Below, piece after piece: positions 46,241-58,689 of a DNA stretch of 64,000 nt (position 1 is the first letter of the stretch; every line of letters starts with the position of its first letter). Location: NCBI GenBank assembly GCA_012931725.1, contig CM022946.1:61160098-61224097 (forward strand), in the 5' to 3' direction. This stretch comes from Litsea cubeba (lineage: Eukaryota > Streptophyta > Magnoliopsida > Laurales > Lauraceae). The translations under genes were made by a program, and so were the position numbers. The notes below the pieces were generated by a model. That model saw only the letters and a list, made by a program, of their open reading frames with translations, did not search any database and had not been told where the DNA came from.

Positions 46241-46620
46241 AGAGCATCTCCAAGAGACGCTTCATATTTGGATATGTATTTTTCAAAATAAAAGTTTATG
46301 TGGGAAAAAAAGACAAATGTAAATTTGACATCTCACTTGGGGGCAACTCCAAGAGAGATGTCAAAATATTATTTTATTATTTTTTCATTTCAAATTTGGC
46401 ATTTACTTGTATCAACTTCAAATGCATTTACCCTCATCACCATTATTTTATTTAAAAGAAAGAAAAGGCATCTCAATTTATGGTATGCCAAATTTGGCAT
46501 ATCAATACAACCTTCAAATGTCATGTGGGATTTGACCATTTTCTTGGAGACAAAGCCATTTGCCAATTATCGCTGTTGGGGGCTGAGTTGGACAAATAAA
46601 GCCTCTTTTGGAGATGCTCT
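46241..46620. mobile_element. MITE with AGAGCATCTCCAA terminal repeats
   Basis: 380 bp. The left end AGAGCATCTCCAAGAGA matches the reverse complement of the right end TCTTTTGGAGATGCTCT at 16 of 17. Inner inverted similarity includes TTTGGCAT and TGACATCT-type words. If the element starts at the G, the flanks are TAA and TAT, close to a PIF/Harbinger three-base duplication, but I leave the superfamily open. Confidence 0.8.
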
Positions 46621-48472
46621 ATGTCATCCGGATTCGGTTTCCTTCATATTCCTTAGTTTAATTGAAACTGCTTCTTTAGCTAGTGTTAGATTTATTTTCT
46701 CCATTCTTGTTATCGCATTATTATCATCTTCATAAAATATTAAAAACACAAAAATATCACAAGAGAAAAAGAAACATAAAAATCCAATTATTAAAATCCC
46801 CTAGAAATTAATAATTTCAATTTCATATATTTCATTTATGTTATAATTAGCATATTATAAATGCAAAAATACCAAAAACAACAAAATAATAAAAGTTATT
46901 AAAAGGGACAAATAGAGGCATAGGTTACTTGGTGGTTACATCCATAGTTTAAAATCGCGATATCGATCGCAGTATCGGCCCACCCCAAACGCTGATATGG
47001 TATCAATATTGATTGCGGTTTGCGGACATCGAGGCGTGAGTTTTTTTTTTATCCCCAAAAAGTCTGAAGAATATGTAAAAATCCGGAATGTTGTAAAATA
47101 TTAGAAAATAATATTTTTCTCCATTAATAACAACTATAAATCAAAATACCGAGCCCCATAAGTCTTACAATCTAATATCACAGTTTAAATTCTAATTGCT
47201 AAATATATCAATTTTTAATGTTTTAATCTTTGTGTCTGTCCTTATAATCTTAAATTCATTAATGAAACCATATCTGAAACCCTAAAGAAAATTTATTAAA
47301 AGGGGCGTTGGGCAGTAATTCAATTGGTTATGCTACATGACTAGAATCAAAAGTCTCATTGTTGAATTCACCACATTTAAACTTTTATTAATATTTTTAT
47401 CAACATGTTTTATAAGTTTATGAAATGGGCTAAACTCTCATTTGAATAAAACTTTGTGAGGGCCCATTGAGATAAGAGCATTTACTTTTGAGTAGTGGGG
47501 CCCGTTTACGAAAAAAACTTAGACAACTCAGAGGAACTCTCCTCCTCTTGTTTGGACTTTAGTTTAGACAAATTTTATTTTAATTAACAGAAGTAGTATG
47601 ATTTGGTTTTTTTTTTAAATTGATTAATTGGTCAATTCAACAGTGGGTCAATCTCCTATTATATTGAAATTAATCTAGGGAGAATATGATTGAGAGCTAA
47701 TAATTTTGAGCCGTTTAGATTTTTTATGGGTGGACTCCATTGTAGGGTCCACATAGTGGCGTGTAACAAATTTATATCTACGTATGTACCTACAAAATGA
47801 GGAGATTTGAAAAGCCTTTTTTTTTTTTTAAATCTTATCGTTTCAGTCTGGGCCGACACGAGTACTTATCGACGGCCAATATTTCAAACCATTTGCAATT
47901 ATGTGATTTAGTTATCATAAAAGTCATCATAAATATTAAATCAATCAATCCAATCACTAAAACATATGCAGAAGCCTAATCAATAGAAAAAACCTTAAGA
48001 CATCAAACCATAACTAGATTAGAGGAAAACAAAATGAAAATAAACAAGGAAGAAAATTAAGAAAAAACCAATATTGGATACCCTACTCGGGTGCCTATGT
48101 CAACTTGTTCCTAAAAATCACAAAGTCCATTAAATCAAAACTAAATAATTAATAATTAAAATATTGAACTTTAGTTAACAATGGAATATTACTTATAGTA
48201 AGGCATTTAAAAACATAACTTTAATCAAAATAAAACAGAACACAAACCAATAAGAATCACTGAACAAACAAATAAGATACCCCTATTGGGCGCCTATGTT
48301 ATCTAGAACACCAAAATAATTAAGATAATCCTATACAAACCAAAAACTCTAATAAAAGAAAACTTACCAGTATAGAAACAACAAACAACCTAAGAGAATA
48401 TAAAGCATGGATAAACGAAACCACAAGGATAAAATAAAACAAAGCAATTTAAAAGAATTCCCAAATAAGATT
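46621..48472. other. Intergenic, no recognised gene
   Basis: 47300-47375 is tRNA-like (TAATTCAATTGGTTATG ... TTGTTGAATTCACC) and may be a SINE relic. 48072-48110 and 48278-48303 share the phrase GATACCC-TATT/CTCGGG-GCCTATGT. No open frame of note. Confidence 0.45.
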
Positions 48473-49145
48473 GTAAGACCCTGACCCTAATTTATTATTA
48501 TTAGTATTAATCAATTATATCTGGGTTGATTAACTATGTTTAAGAGCTGATTAGTTAGCTTGTGCGAATTAGAAGAGATTAGACACGGTTTAGTACCTTA
48601 GAAGGGCTGATTTGTAATTTCAAAAGTCTTTATGGGCTTTTCCGTAATTGTGAAATTCTAGGCTTGTTAGGTAGATTACATATAATTTAATTTTAAGAAA
48701 CTTTCTGAAGGAAGAGTTCCCTTTCGAGGCATTTTTGTAAATAATAGGTATCTGCTTAAAACAACCCCATCGTCGTGTTTCCTTTTTTTTTTTGCATTTC
48801 TTTTCTCTATTGTTCTCATTCCTTCTCTGATTCTCTTTCGTTCTCATTCCAACCAAGCTTAGAAGCTCAAGCCATTGCACCAACGACCAAGCCTTATCTT
48901 CCTCTGATGGATTTCTCCTCAAAACTCAATTTCCATCCCCTTCACCGTCTCTCCCAGCTGTTGCACTCTTCTTTTTCCCTTTGCATGTAATTATATATAT
49001 ACTGCCTCTCCCAGTTGTTGCACTCTTTTTTTCCCTTTGCATGTAATTAAGTCATCTCTCCTCATTTCTCTCTCTAACTTAGTTTCCCTTAGGATTCGAG
49101 TTTGAGTTGTCTAGTATTCCGGGGCCCTGTCGGATCTTGGGGCTC
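48473..49145 (+). mobile_element. Possible solo LTR or LTR fragment
   Basis: It starts TGTAAGACCCTGACCC, a start common in plant gypsy LTRs, and ends about GTCGGATCTTGGGGCTCA, also LTR-like. I found no second copy and no matching five-base duplication, so this rests on resemblance only. Confidence 0.3.
48949..49050. repeat. 57-bp tandem duplication
   Basis: CTCTCCCAG(C/T)TGTTGCACTCTT ... CCCTTTGCATGTAATTA occurs at 48949 and again at 49006, with small differences. Confidence 0.85.
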
Positions 49146-49150
49146 AACGT

Positions 49151-51022
49151 TAATGCATCTCATAATCATATATTTTAATAAATGAGCAATTAAGAATTTC
49201 TAAAAGAGATAACAAAGTGAAGCATATATAGTTTTATTAATTAAAGTTGCAAAAGCAAAATTGCTACATATCTTGAAAGTCTAATACAACCTTAGGCCTT
49301 CTAGGGCCAAAACTAAAATATAATAAAGAAAACTAAACCAAAAGACGTATCGGCTCTCCACACATCACAAGCTATCAGTAGCAATGTCCATAGTGCCAGA
49401 AATTAATATAAATTATATAATGAGCAGCATTAAATTGAGGTACTAAAAGTAAATGTACAATGCAAATATGATGATAAATGTTACCTCAACATAGAACAAA
49501 ACGAACAAATTATAATTCAACATGGTCGGATGAGTGGTCCAACAGATAACCATACATAAGCGGAACCTACGAAAATCACAGTAATAACTGACAAAATATA
49601 ACTGAATGCGGGCATGGCCAAATGGCATGCAAATATAATAGATGCAATCAAAATCAAAGCGGACAAAAAAACTCGGTACAAAATCACCGAACATCTCAGC
49701 ATTCTTGATGCCTACCAAACTAGCTTAGTACAAAAATCACCTATATCTCGGCATCCTTGATGCCTATCAAACTGTGTATAATATGTCATCTCAGTACCAA
49801 TGTACCTACATCTTGGTATCCCGGATACCTACTCAAAAGTGAACAAGACATGCAAAGCAGTTATGAGGTGCAAAGAGAGTAAATGTGCAAAGCAAATGTA
49901 TGTGGCCCAACTCCCAAGCAAACCAAACCATAATTCTAATGGGCAAAATCGGATGGACTAGCAAATAAATCAAGACTATGCAAGTCGTGGCACGTACAAA
50001 AAAAGCTAGAACTTGCAAAAGTCAAATAGGTTTCTAGATTTGGGTCTATCGTAGCTCCACTCGTGACTAGGACTCGCTAAGGATTAGATTTATGCTTATG
50101 GTTATACGTTTATCCATCCTATACCTTTCAATACTCTCAACCATGGTTGGGAATGACGATACCCCATTTAGGCTAGGATTTATTACATCAAATCTAAATC
50201 TTAGTACAAGGGTCGGGCTAAACAATGAAGCGAACAAAACCAAACAAGTCCATAGAGGCAAACCCAGCGAGGCAGCTCTAAACTAGGCCTAAGCAAACCA
50301 TATCAGTCGATAACATTTAGGTAAGAAATAGTCCGACCCAAAAGGGATAAAAGGGTCAAGTCAGATCTAGTGAATGAGTACAACTGGCCATTTAAATACA
50401 ACTCTCACATACACACTTATTTTAAATTATAATTTAAATACTAAAAATTATATTCTATATAAAATTAAATCATTTCAAATATAATCTTCTCTATAGAAAT
50501 ATAACTTCAGCGCGAGCATATTTTAAACACCAGAAATTGGACTCTAATTTCAAAATCGAATCCCAGCCCCTTTAATATATAATAATGGCAAGGAAGCAAA
50601 CACTCTTGTATAAATTAAAATATGGACTTTGTTTGCCAGTAATGACAATCATAGTAGAAAATCCAACTTTATTTCTCCAATGTTATCAATTCTAAAGTAG
50701 CTCAAATGCTCAATTTCACCATTAAAGTAACTGAAATTTGAAAATCTTTTATTGCAAAACAACAATATTTCATTAACATTATTGTAGTCTCAAATAAACT
50801 TGCTACTTATACATGTCCTCTCAACACATCAAGTAAAGACATCCAGGCCTTTCGCTGGAAATACATTGCAAAGAAAGTTCTGAAAACGAAGTGAATATGC
50901 CTTGGGATTTACAGCTGAGATCGATTGGGAGTCAAATTGCAGAGACTTGTAGACATGTTCCATGCGCTTCACCATGTTGTAATTCTGAAGAATATATATT
51001 ATTCCAATATACAATACAACAT
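49151..51022. other. Intergenic, mostly plain
   Basis: Three diverged short repeats (ATCTCGGCATCCTTGATGCCTA and variants) start at 49693, 49745 and 49810. The part nearest 51022 is probably 3' untranslated sequence of the orphan exon. No other gene is seen. Confidence 0.5.
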
Positions 51023-51131
51023 TTAATCTTCCTTTGCTGTCACTCTCTGATGAGTTGACACACTTCCACCTGCAATTCTATTGATCCGGATGGCATGGGC
51101 CGGCATTTTGATGCCAAGCTTATGAAAAGAC
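51023..51131 (-). CDS. Orphan terminal exon, protein not recognised
   Basis: An acceptor (TTTATGCAG) is followed on the minus strand by one carried base and 35 codons, FHKLGIKMPAHAIRINRIAG ... THQRVTAKED, then TAA. The sequence reads like real protein and has a 3' tail with AATAATATAT, but I do not recognise the family. I found no upstream exon between here and the Helitron at 51767; it could lie beyond, or this may be a captured fragment. Confidence 0.4.
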
Positions 51132-51766
51132 CTGCATAAATGAAAGTCATTCTGTAATTGCAAGAACAGTAATTAGCGGCCTGTTTGGCTGGCATCACTG
51201 AGAATGTTTCATTCTGAGAAAACTTGTTTGGCAGACATTTTGTTAGAGAGAAAATCTAGAGAGACAAAGAGGGAGAGATTTTATAGATGTGAGAAAGGGA
51301 AAGAATGCTAGCCAACAAGTTTTTCTTCATTCATTCTTGGGATCTAGGAGATGAGATGAGGTCCTTAGCTTATAGATGGCTAGATGTTGATAGAGTTATT
51401 GCTTCTTGAAATTGGAGGGCTAAGATCTAGAGAGAGAAACCCTAATATCTAGCTTAGAAAGAGAGAGATGAAGGGAAATTGTAGTGAAATGAGAGGGAGA
51501 GAGTGTATGAAAGGTTTAAGAAGCTTATGGTAGAACTTTTTTTTTATAGGAATTGATGGAATGAAGAATATGCAAGGTGCCTTCTCTTGCTAGTTTATGA
51601 TAAGGGTGGGGGTACTTGGGGAAGATTTAAATGAAATGACCAAAGGGTCCTTGGTTGCTAATAGAAATAAATGATAAGGACTAGGGTAGTTTTTGTATTA
51701 ATGAATAAAGTATCCTCAAATGAGTAGCTGTAAATGAAGAAGCCTAAGTACTATAAAGGTAGGCTA
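51132..51766. other. Stretch between orphan exon and Helitron
   Basis: AG-rich (AGAGAGAGA words between 51245 and 51510), otherwise plain. It could be intron or promoter; nothing firm. Confidence 0.4.
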
Positions 51767-51782
51767 TCTATATTACTAAAGG

Positions 51783-52700
51783 GATGTATATACTTCATGA
51801 GAATTCTTGGAGGAGGACACCTGGCATGTCTTGGAGAGGGACACGTGGCAGCAACCAGCCTAGAATAGTGTTCTGCTAATGTAATCCCTAAAATGGTGTT
51901 CTGCTAATGCAATCCCTAAAATCTCTCATCCTCCTTATTTCTCCATCTCTCCCTCCCTAAAATCTCCCTTTAATACTTTGATCATTATCAAGCAATTCAT
52001 GGGTCCCAGCCCAAATCAGATTATTTCATAGACGGTTAGAATATAGATGGTGGACCCAATTCATCTTGGGGGTCCCACTTAAATAGGTTAGGTTTGGTCA
52101 ATTTGAGAGGTCTATGATCATTTGATCATTTGATCTTTATCAATCAATTCATGGGTCCCAACCCGCATCATTTGATTTTATGGACGGTTAGAATAAAGAT
52201 GGTGGACCCCATTCATCTGGGTCCCACTTAAAAATATTTGGTCAATTTTTTAGGTCTACGATCATTTGATCCTTTGATCGTTTTAAATCAATTCATGGGT
52301 CCCATCCCGCATAATATGGTTTTATGGATGGTTAGAATAGAGATGGTGGACCCCACGGCTAGAATATAGATGGTGGACCCCATTCATCTTGGGGGTCCCA
52401 CTTAAATAGGTTAGGTTTGGTCAATTTGAGAGGTCTATGATCATTTGATCTTTATCAATCGATTCATTGGTCCCGGCCCGCACCATTTGATTTTATGGAC
52501 GGTTAGAATAAAGATGGTGGACCCCATTCATCTGGGTCCCACTTAAAAATAGGGATGTATACACTTCATGAGAATTCCTGGAGGAGGACACCTGGCATGT
52601 CTTGGAGATGTACACGTGGCAGCAGCCAGCCTAGAATGGTGTTCTGCTATTGCAATCCCTAAAATCTCTCATTCTCCATCTAAAATTTATCAATCTCTCC
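51783..52700 (+). repeat. Repeated Helitron 5' module with G-box
   Basis: The module GGGATGTATA(T/C)ACTTCATGAG ... ACACCTGGCATGTCTTGGAG ... ACACGTGGCAGC ... GTTCTGCTA...CAATCCCTAAAATCTC is present at 51783 and again at 52552, 769 bp apart. The internal copy lacks the outermost TCTATATTACTA. Each copy has a CACGTG core. Confidence 0.85.
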
Positions 52701-55275
52701 CTCCCTAAAATCTCTCTTTAATACTTTGATCATTATCAAGCAATTCATGGGTCCCAGCCCACATCAGATTATTTCATGGACGGTTAGAATATAGATGGTG
52801 GACCCCATTGATCTTAGGGGTCCCACTTAAATAAGTTAGGTTTGGTCAATTTGAGAGGTCTATGATCATTTGATCATTTGATCTTTATCAATCAATTGAT
52901 GGGTCCCGGCCCGCATCATTTGATTTTATGGACGGTTAGAATAAAGATGGTGGCCCCCATTCATCTGGGTCCCACTTAAAAATATTTGGTCAATTTTTTA
53001 GGTCCACGATCATTTGATCCTTTGATCTTTTAAATCAATTCATGGGTCCCATCCCGCATAATATGGTTTTATGGATGGTTAGAATAGAGTTGGTGGACCC
53101 CACGGTTAGAATATAGATGGTGGACCCCATTCATCTTGGGGGTCCCACTTAAATAGGTTAGGTTTGGTCAATTTGAGAGGTCTATGATCATTTGATATTT
53201 ATCAATCAATTCATGGGTCCCGACCCGCATCATTTGATTTTATAGACGGTTAGAATAAAGATGGTGGCCCCCATTCATCTAGGTCCCACTTAAAAATATT
53301 TGGTCAATTTTTTAGGTCTACGATCAATTGATCCCTTAATCTTTTTAAATCACATGGGTCCTATCCCACATAATATGGTTTTATGGATGGTTAGAATAGA
53401 GATGGTGGACCCCATGGTTAGAATATATATGGTGGACCCCATTCATCTTGGGGGTCCCACTTAAATAGGTTAGGTTTGGTCAATTTGAGAGGTCTATGAT
53501 CATTTGATCATTTGATCTTTATCAATCAATTCATGGGTCCCGACCCGCATCATTTGATTTATGGACGGTTAGAATAAAGATGGTGTACCCCATTCATCTG
53601 GGTCCCACTTAAAAATATTTGGTCAATTTTTTAGGTCTACGATCATTTGATCCTTTGATCTTTTTAAATCAATTCATGGGTCTCATCCCGCATAATATGA
53701 TTTTATGGATGGTTATAATATAGATGGTGGACCCCATTCATCTGGGGGGTTCCACTTAAATAGGTTATGTTTGGTCAATTTGTGAGGTCTATGATCATTT
53801 GATCCTTCGATCTTTATCAAGCAATTCATGGGTCCATCCCGCATCATAATATTTCATGAATGGTTAGAATATAGATGGTGGACCCCATTCATCTTGGGGG
53901 TCCCACTTAAATAGGTTAGGTTTGGTCAATTTGAGAGGTCTATGATCATTTGATCATTTGATCTTTATCAATCAATTCATGGGTCCCGACCCGCATCATT
54001 TAATTTTATGGACGGTTAGAATAAAGATGGTGGACCCCATTCATCTGGGTTCCACATAAAAATATTTGGTCAATTGTTAGGTCTACGATCATTTGGTATT
54101 TTTAAATGAATTCATGGGTCCCATCCCGCATAATATGATTTTTTGGACGGTTAGAATAGAGATGGTGGACCCCATTCATCTGGGGGGTTCCACTTAAATA
54201 GGTTATGTTTGGTCAATTTGTGAGGTCTACGATTATTTGATCCTTTGATCTTTATCAAGCAATTCATGGTTCCATCCCGCATCATATTGTTTCATGGACG
54301 GTTAGAATAAAAATGGTGGACCCATTCATCTTGGGGGTCCCACTTAAATAGGTTAGGTTTGGTCAATTTGAGAGGTCTATGATCATTTGATTATTTGATC
54401 TTTATCAATCAATTCATTGGTCCCGGCCCGCATCATTTAATTTTATGGACGGTTAGAATAAAGATGGTGGACCCCATTCATCTGGGTCCCACTTAAAAAA
54501 TATTTGGTCAATTTATTAGGTCTACGATCATTTGATCCCTTGATCTTTCTTAATCAATTCATGGGTCTCATCCCGCATAATATGGTTTTATGGACGGTTA
54601 GAATAGAGATGGTGGGCCCATTCATCTGGGGGGTTCCACTTAAATAGGTTAGGTTTGGTCAATTTGTGAGGTCTATGATCATTTGATCATTTGATCTTTA
54701 TCAAGCAATTCATGGGTCCCAGCCGCATCATATGATTTTATGGAAGGTTAGAATATAGATGGTGGACCCATTCATCTTAGGGGTCCCACTTAAATAGGCT
54801 AGGTTTGGTCAATTTGAGAGGTCTATGATCATTTGTTCTTTATCAATCAATTAATGGGTCCCGGCCCGCATCATTTGATTTTATGGACGGTTAGAATAAA
54901 GATGGTGGACCCCATTCATCTGGGTCCCATTTAAATACATTAGGTCAATTTGTTAGGTCTACGATCATTTGATCTTTCTTAATCAATTCATGGGTCTCAT
55001 CCCGCATAATATGGTTTTAAGGACGGATAGAATATAGATGGTGGACCCCATTCATCTTGGGGGTCCCACTTAAATAGGCTAGGTTTGGTCAATTTGAGAG
55101 GTCTATGATCATTTGATCATTTGATCTTTATCAATCAATTAATGGGTCCTAGCCCGCATCATATGATTTTATGAACGGTTAGAATAGAGATGATGGATCC
55201 CATTCATCTTGGTCCCACTTAAATATATTAGGTTAATTTGTTAGGTCTATGATCATTTGATCTTTCTTAATCAAT
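52000..55275 (+). repeat. Array of ~150-bp monomers in Helitron body
   Basis: Recurring landmarks per monomer are GGTCCCACTTAAA, a GTCAATTT...AGGTCTA(T/C)GATCATTTGATC stretch, CAATTCATGGGTCCC, CCGCAT(C/A)AT, GACGGTTAGAATA and AGATGGTGGACCCC. Two monomer types alternate (AGGTTTGGTCAATTTGAGAG and ATTTGGTCAATTTTTTAG), so the real period is about 300 bp. Confidence 0.9.
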
Positions 55276-55443
55276 TCATACCTCACCTAAAGAATAAAAC
55301 ATTTGAAAAAAAACATAAAGTTCAAATTAGCAACAACAAAAAAAAAAGGACTCACAAGTTTACTAATTAATAAATTTATTAAAAATAATTCATATCAGTC
55401 TTTGCATTTGGTGGTTTCGTGGTTATCCACGGGGTTTTGCTAG

Positions 55444-55711
55444 TTTATAATGACAAGTTGAGGTTATAAGGTTCATATATATATATATATAAAAGATAAA
55501 ATTTTTTTCTTAAAAACAGATGGGTCGGGCAGGTCGCGGGCCAATAACCTAGCCCAGAATTTCAACGGTCTTAAAAACATGGCCCAGGCCATTCTTAAGG
55601 GCCACGTCACTATTTATGGACAGAGGGCGAACGAATGTGTGTGTGAGAGATGTTGTGCAAGGAGATTTGAGATCGACAAAGAGAAGGAAGGAAGGGGGCA
55701 CAGGGAATTCG
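55444..55711 (+). other. Upstream region of the kelch-like gene
   Basis: Only 268 bp separate the Helitron end from the likely start codon. It holds a (TA)n run near 55477-55490. An upstream in-frame ATG at 55616 would add 32 residues of basic, low-quality sequence. The promoter must be here or inside the Helitron. Confidence 0.5.
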
Positions 55712-56982
55712 ATGGCGAGGAAGGAGTGGTATTTGTACGTGCAGTCGACGCATCGGTTATTGCGTTTAAATCTGAGTGACTTATGCGAAAGTGGCTCTTC
55801 TTCTCGGCCTGATTTGGAAGTTGCGTATGATTATTCCGATGGTAGGGTGCCGATCGGGATGGGATGTATGGTTGTGGGTTCCAAAATATATATGGTGGGG
55901 GGTGAGAACACCAAAGAGGGCAGCATGCTGCGTGATCGGGATGAAAAAAATTGGCTCAATTCAGATAATGTTTATGCCTTTGATCCCACCAAGTCAGAGG
56001 ACCGATTGGTTCTCGTCCGTGACGGTGCCGTTCCCAGTTTGAATGCTCCTAAGACGTGTCCTCTCGTGGTCACCCTTAAGGGGAAGTTCTATCTTCTATC
56101 CGTAAAACCATGCCTGGGTTGTCTGAACGGAAATTTTGATCCCCTGAACAGAACTCATCGGCCCATTTTTGAGTGTTTTGATCCCACCCTCCCAATCCCT
56201 TCATGGAAAATCCTCCCTAATTACCCCCCCTACACGAAATATTATCCTCTTTCTGCGGATGACCACTTTGCTTGGGGTCACAAGCTCGTATCGGCGGCGC
56301 CACCAGATTACTTCATTTTTGACGCCAAAGATGAGGAATGGACGAATGGGCACTCTTTCCTAAGACAGTTTTCTGACAAATCTGCGCCTTATCCGTATGG
56401 TGTTGCCGTAGAATTCAATGGCATTTTATTTGCCGTGTCCAATGACATCAATGCTATTGTTGCTTATGATTTGGACACCGGTGGGCACCTCAAGGCTCAT
56501 TGGGTGCTGGATGAGCTTTCTGAGGTGTTCCAGAGTCCTCCTTTACTCTCTCCTTCCCAGGGCTTCCTCACCGATCTCGGTGGTGGCCGTATGTGTTTAC
56601 TGTTTAACGGCCTGGACGGCATTCATTGGACTATACGTGTGGAGGTCTTTCAGGTTTTCATAACCACAGTTGGCGACTGTCCTGAGGTACATCGTGGGAC
56701 TCTCCACTCTTATTGTCTCGGATCATGGACTGATTATAATCCAGTGATTTACTCTGTCTTCGTGTAAGCAAATATTTAGAACACCCCTACCCTCTTTTAT
56801 GTTCTCTTTGTATTTTGTAAAATTATTATTATTTTTTTACTATGGTATGGTGGTGATGATGTATAGATTATTGTATAGCATGTACTTGATGAGCATTGAG
56901 ACCTTTTTATTTTATTTTATTTTATAGGTGTGATCATTCGAACAAGAGTGATATTGAGGCTGGTGCAAGTTCCGGATCGTAG
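55712..56982 (+). CDS. Kelch-like beta-propeller protein, two exons
   Basis: Exon 1 is 55712-56763 from MARKEWYLYVQ. A donor GT|GTAAGC and an acceptor TTTTATAG lead to exon 2 at 56928-56982, ending DIEAGASSGS and TAG; total 368 aa. Without splicing the frame stops at 56767. Kelch-like blades are visible: GMGCMVVGSKIYMVGG with DNVYAFDP, TCPLVVTLKGKFYLLS with FECFDP, and PYGVAVEFNGILFAVS with IVAYDLDTG. No F-box is present and I do not know a precise function; plant kelch proteins often bind partners for ubiquitination. The frame is fully open, unlike all its neighbours, and it sits between two inverted Helitrons. Start at 55616 is possible. Confidence 0.75.
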
Positions 56983-57378
56983 AGGTCTGTTCTCTGTAAT
57001 TTCGTTTATTAGTGGTCATTTTAGGCGTTATTAGATTCCATTCTGAATGTTATAATATTGTTATGAGTATGCAACCTAATCGTAATTCGATAATTATCTT
57101 GTATGTGGCATTCCCCTTGTTTATGAAATTGAGCAGTATAGCAACATAGACTAGCTTGACTAGGATGCAATGGAAGAAATTGTGACTCCATCACTCTTGT
57201 AAGAGGCATTTGGTGGTTATCTGGGCTTGCCTTGTGTTTACTTTTAGGTTGTGCACAATTGTGTTTGATATAGCATTTATTACTGCCATAGATATTTCTG
57301 TGAGCGGATCTTTTTCTAACAAGTGATTAAATTATCGGGCTCTTCTCATTAAGTGTCAACTTCGCTACAATTTTGTAT
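56983..57378. other. 3' flank of kelch-like gene
   Basis: AT-rich, probably 3' untranslated sequence and spacer. No poly(A) tract that would suggest a retrocopy and no other gene. Confidence 0.5.
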
Positions 57379-57690
57379 GGGGATAATTACTTTTTTTCAC
57401 CTTGTGGTTTGGTCCAGGAAAACATTGCCTCCCTATTCCCTAATGTTTAAAAAATACTCGTAACCCCCTATTGTTTTCGGACCAAATTGAAACCGTTAGA
57501 TTTTCGGTCCAAATTGACGAAGATGTAGCACACTTGCCACATATGTGATGTTGATGTAGGAGGAAATTGTTCTCCTCCAAATTATTCATTTTTAATGACA
57601 AAATGCCCCTTTAACAAAATTGTGAGCCCCCATTCTTCTTTGAAGCATGGGAAGGGTACTGGATCGTTGAAGCAACCAAAAGCTGGAACC

Positions 57691-58247
57691 TAGGGGTGGT
57701 AACGAGTAGAGCTTCAAGATTCTCAAGCTTGGCTCGTTAACAAAATGAGCTTAAAAATAGGCTAGAGCTTGGCTCGTCGCGAGCACGACCTGAGCTCGAT
57801 TCGAGCCTTACTGAGCTTTCAAATTGAATTAAAAATTCAAACTTCAAATCAAAGCAATTCCAAACTCAAACCCTAGATCTGACCCTAAGAATCAACATAA
57901 ACCATAGTTTCTTCTAAGTGACGCCTAATCTCATGTTCAACTACCAATATACTCATACACAGTACATATACATATACAAAAACATATATATGTGTATGTG
58001 TGCGCGCGCGCTTAATTTCATCTAATTGAACAACAAAAAAGCTTGGCAAAGTCTTCCCTAAAATATTTACGCTCAAATCACTCATACAATTTTTAGTTAT
58101 TGAACCTTGCATGTATGTGTGTGTATATGTATTCTCTCTAATGAGCTTTCGAGCTGATCCCAAGCCGATAACGAGCCTTTTTTAAAGTTCAAGCTTGGTT
58201 CGTTAGTTTGAACAAACTCGAGTCGAGTCTGTCGATTACCAGCCCTA
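57691..58247. mobile_element. hAT-type MITE
   Basis: 557 bp. Ends TAGGGGTGGTAACGAG and (reverse complement) TAGGGCTGGTAATCGA. Flanks CTGGAACC and CCAGAACT match at only 5 of 8, so the copy is old. Subterminal GAGCTTGGCTCG/CGAGC-type words abound, and a CA/TG microsatellite (about 57957-58012) is inside. Confidence 0.7.
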
Positions 58248-58508
58248 CCAGAACTAGAACATGTAAACAGTAACACTTACCTATCCCCTCTCATATCCTT
58301 AATAGGGAACTACCCTGTCCCGCCCTCCCATTGTCACAAGATGCACTACACTGTTAGTCATGGCGAGGTGTTGGGCATGATGTTTCGCAGTTCAATTCCT
58401 GCACTACTGAATATCCCAATTGGACAAAGATGGAAATTTTCATGACTGGGATTTAAATCTTTAAAAAGACGCAGTGTTAAAGTACACAACATCCAAATCT
58501 GAATCCAA
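58248..58508. other. Inner part of the MULE-like element
   Basis: 58340-58412 is tRNA-like (box-B-like CAGTTCAATTCCTGC) and may be a SINE relic. No gene. Confidence 0.4.
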
Positions 58509-58689
58509 CTAGCAAAACCCCGTGGATAACCACGAAACCACCAAATGCAAAGAATGATATGAATTATTTTTAATAAATTTATTAATTAGTAAACTTGTGA
58601 GTCCTTTTTTTTTGTTGCTAATTTGATCTTTTATGTTTTTTTTTCAAATGTTTTATTCTTTAGGTGAGGCATAAATTGATTAAGAAAGA

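Larger units (their letters stand above)
51767..55443 (+). mobile_element. Non-autonomous Helitron, tandem-repeat body (left copy)
   Basis: 3677 bp. It starts TCTATATTACTAAAGGG and ends with the hairpin CGTGG-TTAT-CCACG (55418-55431), eight bases, then CTAG (55440-55443). The base before is A and the base after is T, the AT target of Helitrons, with no target duplication. The body codes for no Rep/helicase; it is an array of about 150-bp monomers. The 3' 160 bp and the 5' 170 bp are unique and match the inverted copy at 58509-63074. Confidence 0.92.

Noticed and set aside
52000..55275. CRISPR-like or centromeric satellite array
   Set aside because: Repeats are about 150 bp without unique spacers, in a plant nuclear context, and are enclosed by Helitron termini.
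57885..58163. 92-codon minus-strand frame with His/Thr and Val/Tyr runs
   Set aside because: It reads a CA/TG microsatellite inside the hAT MITE.
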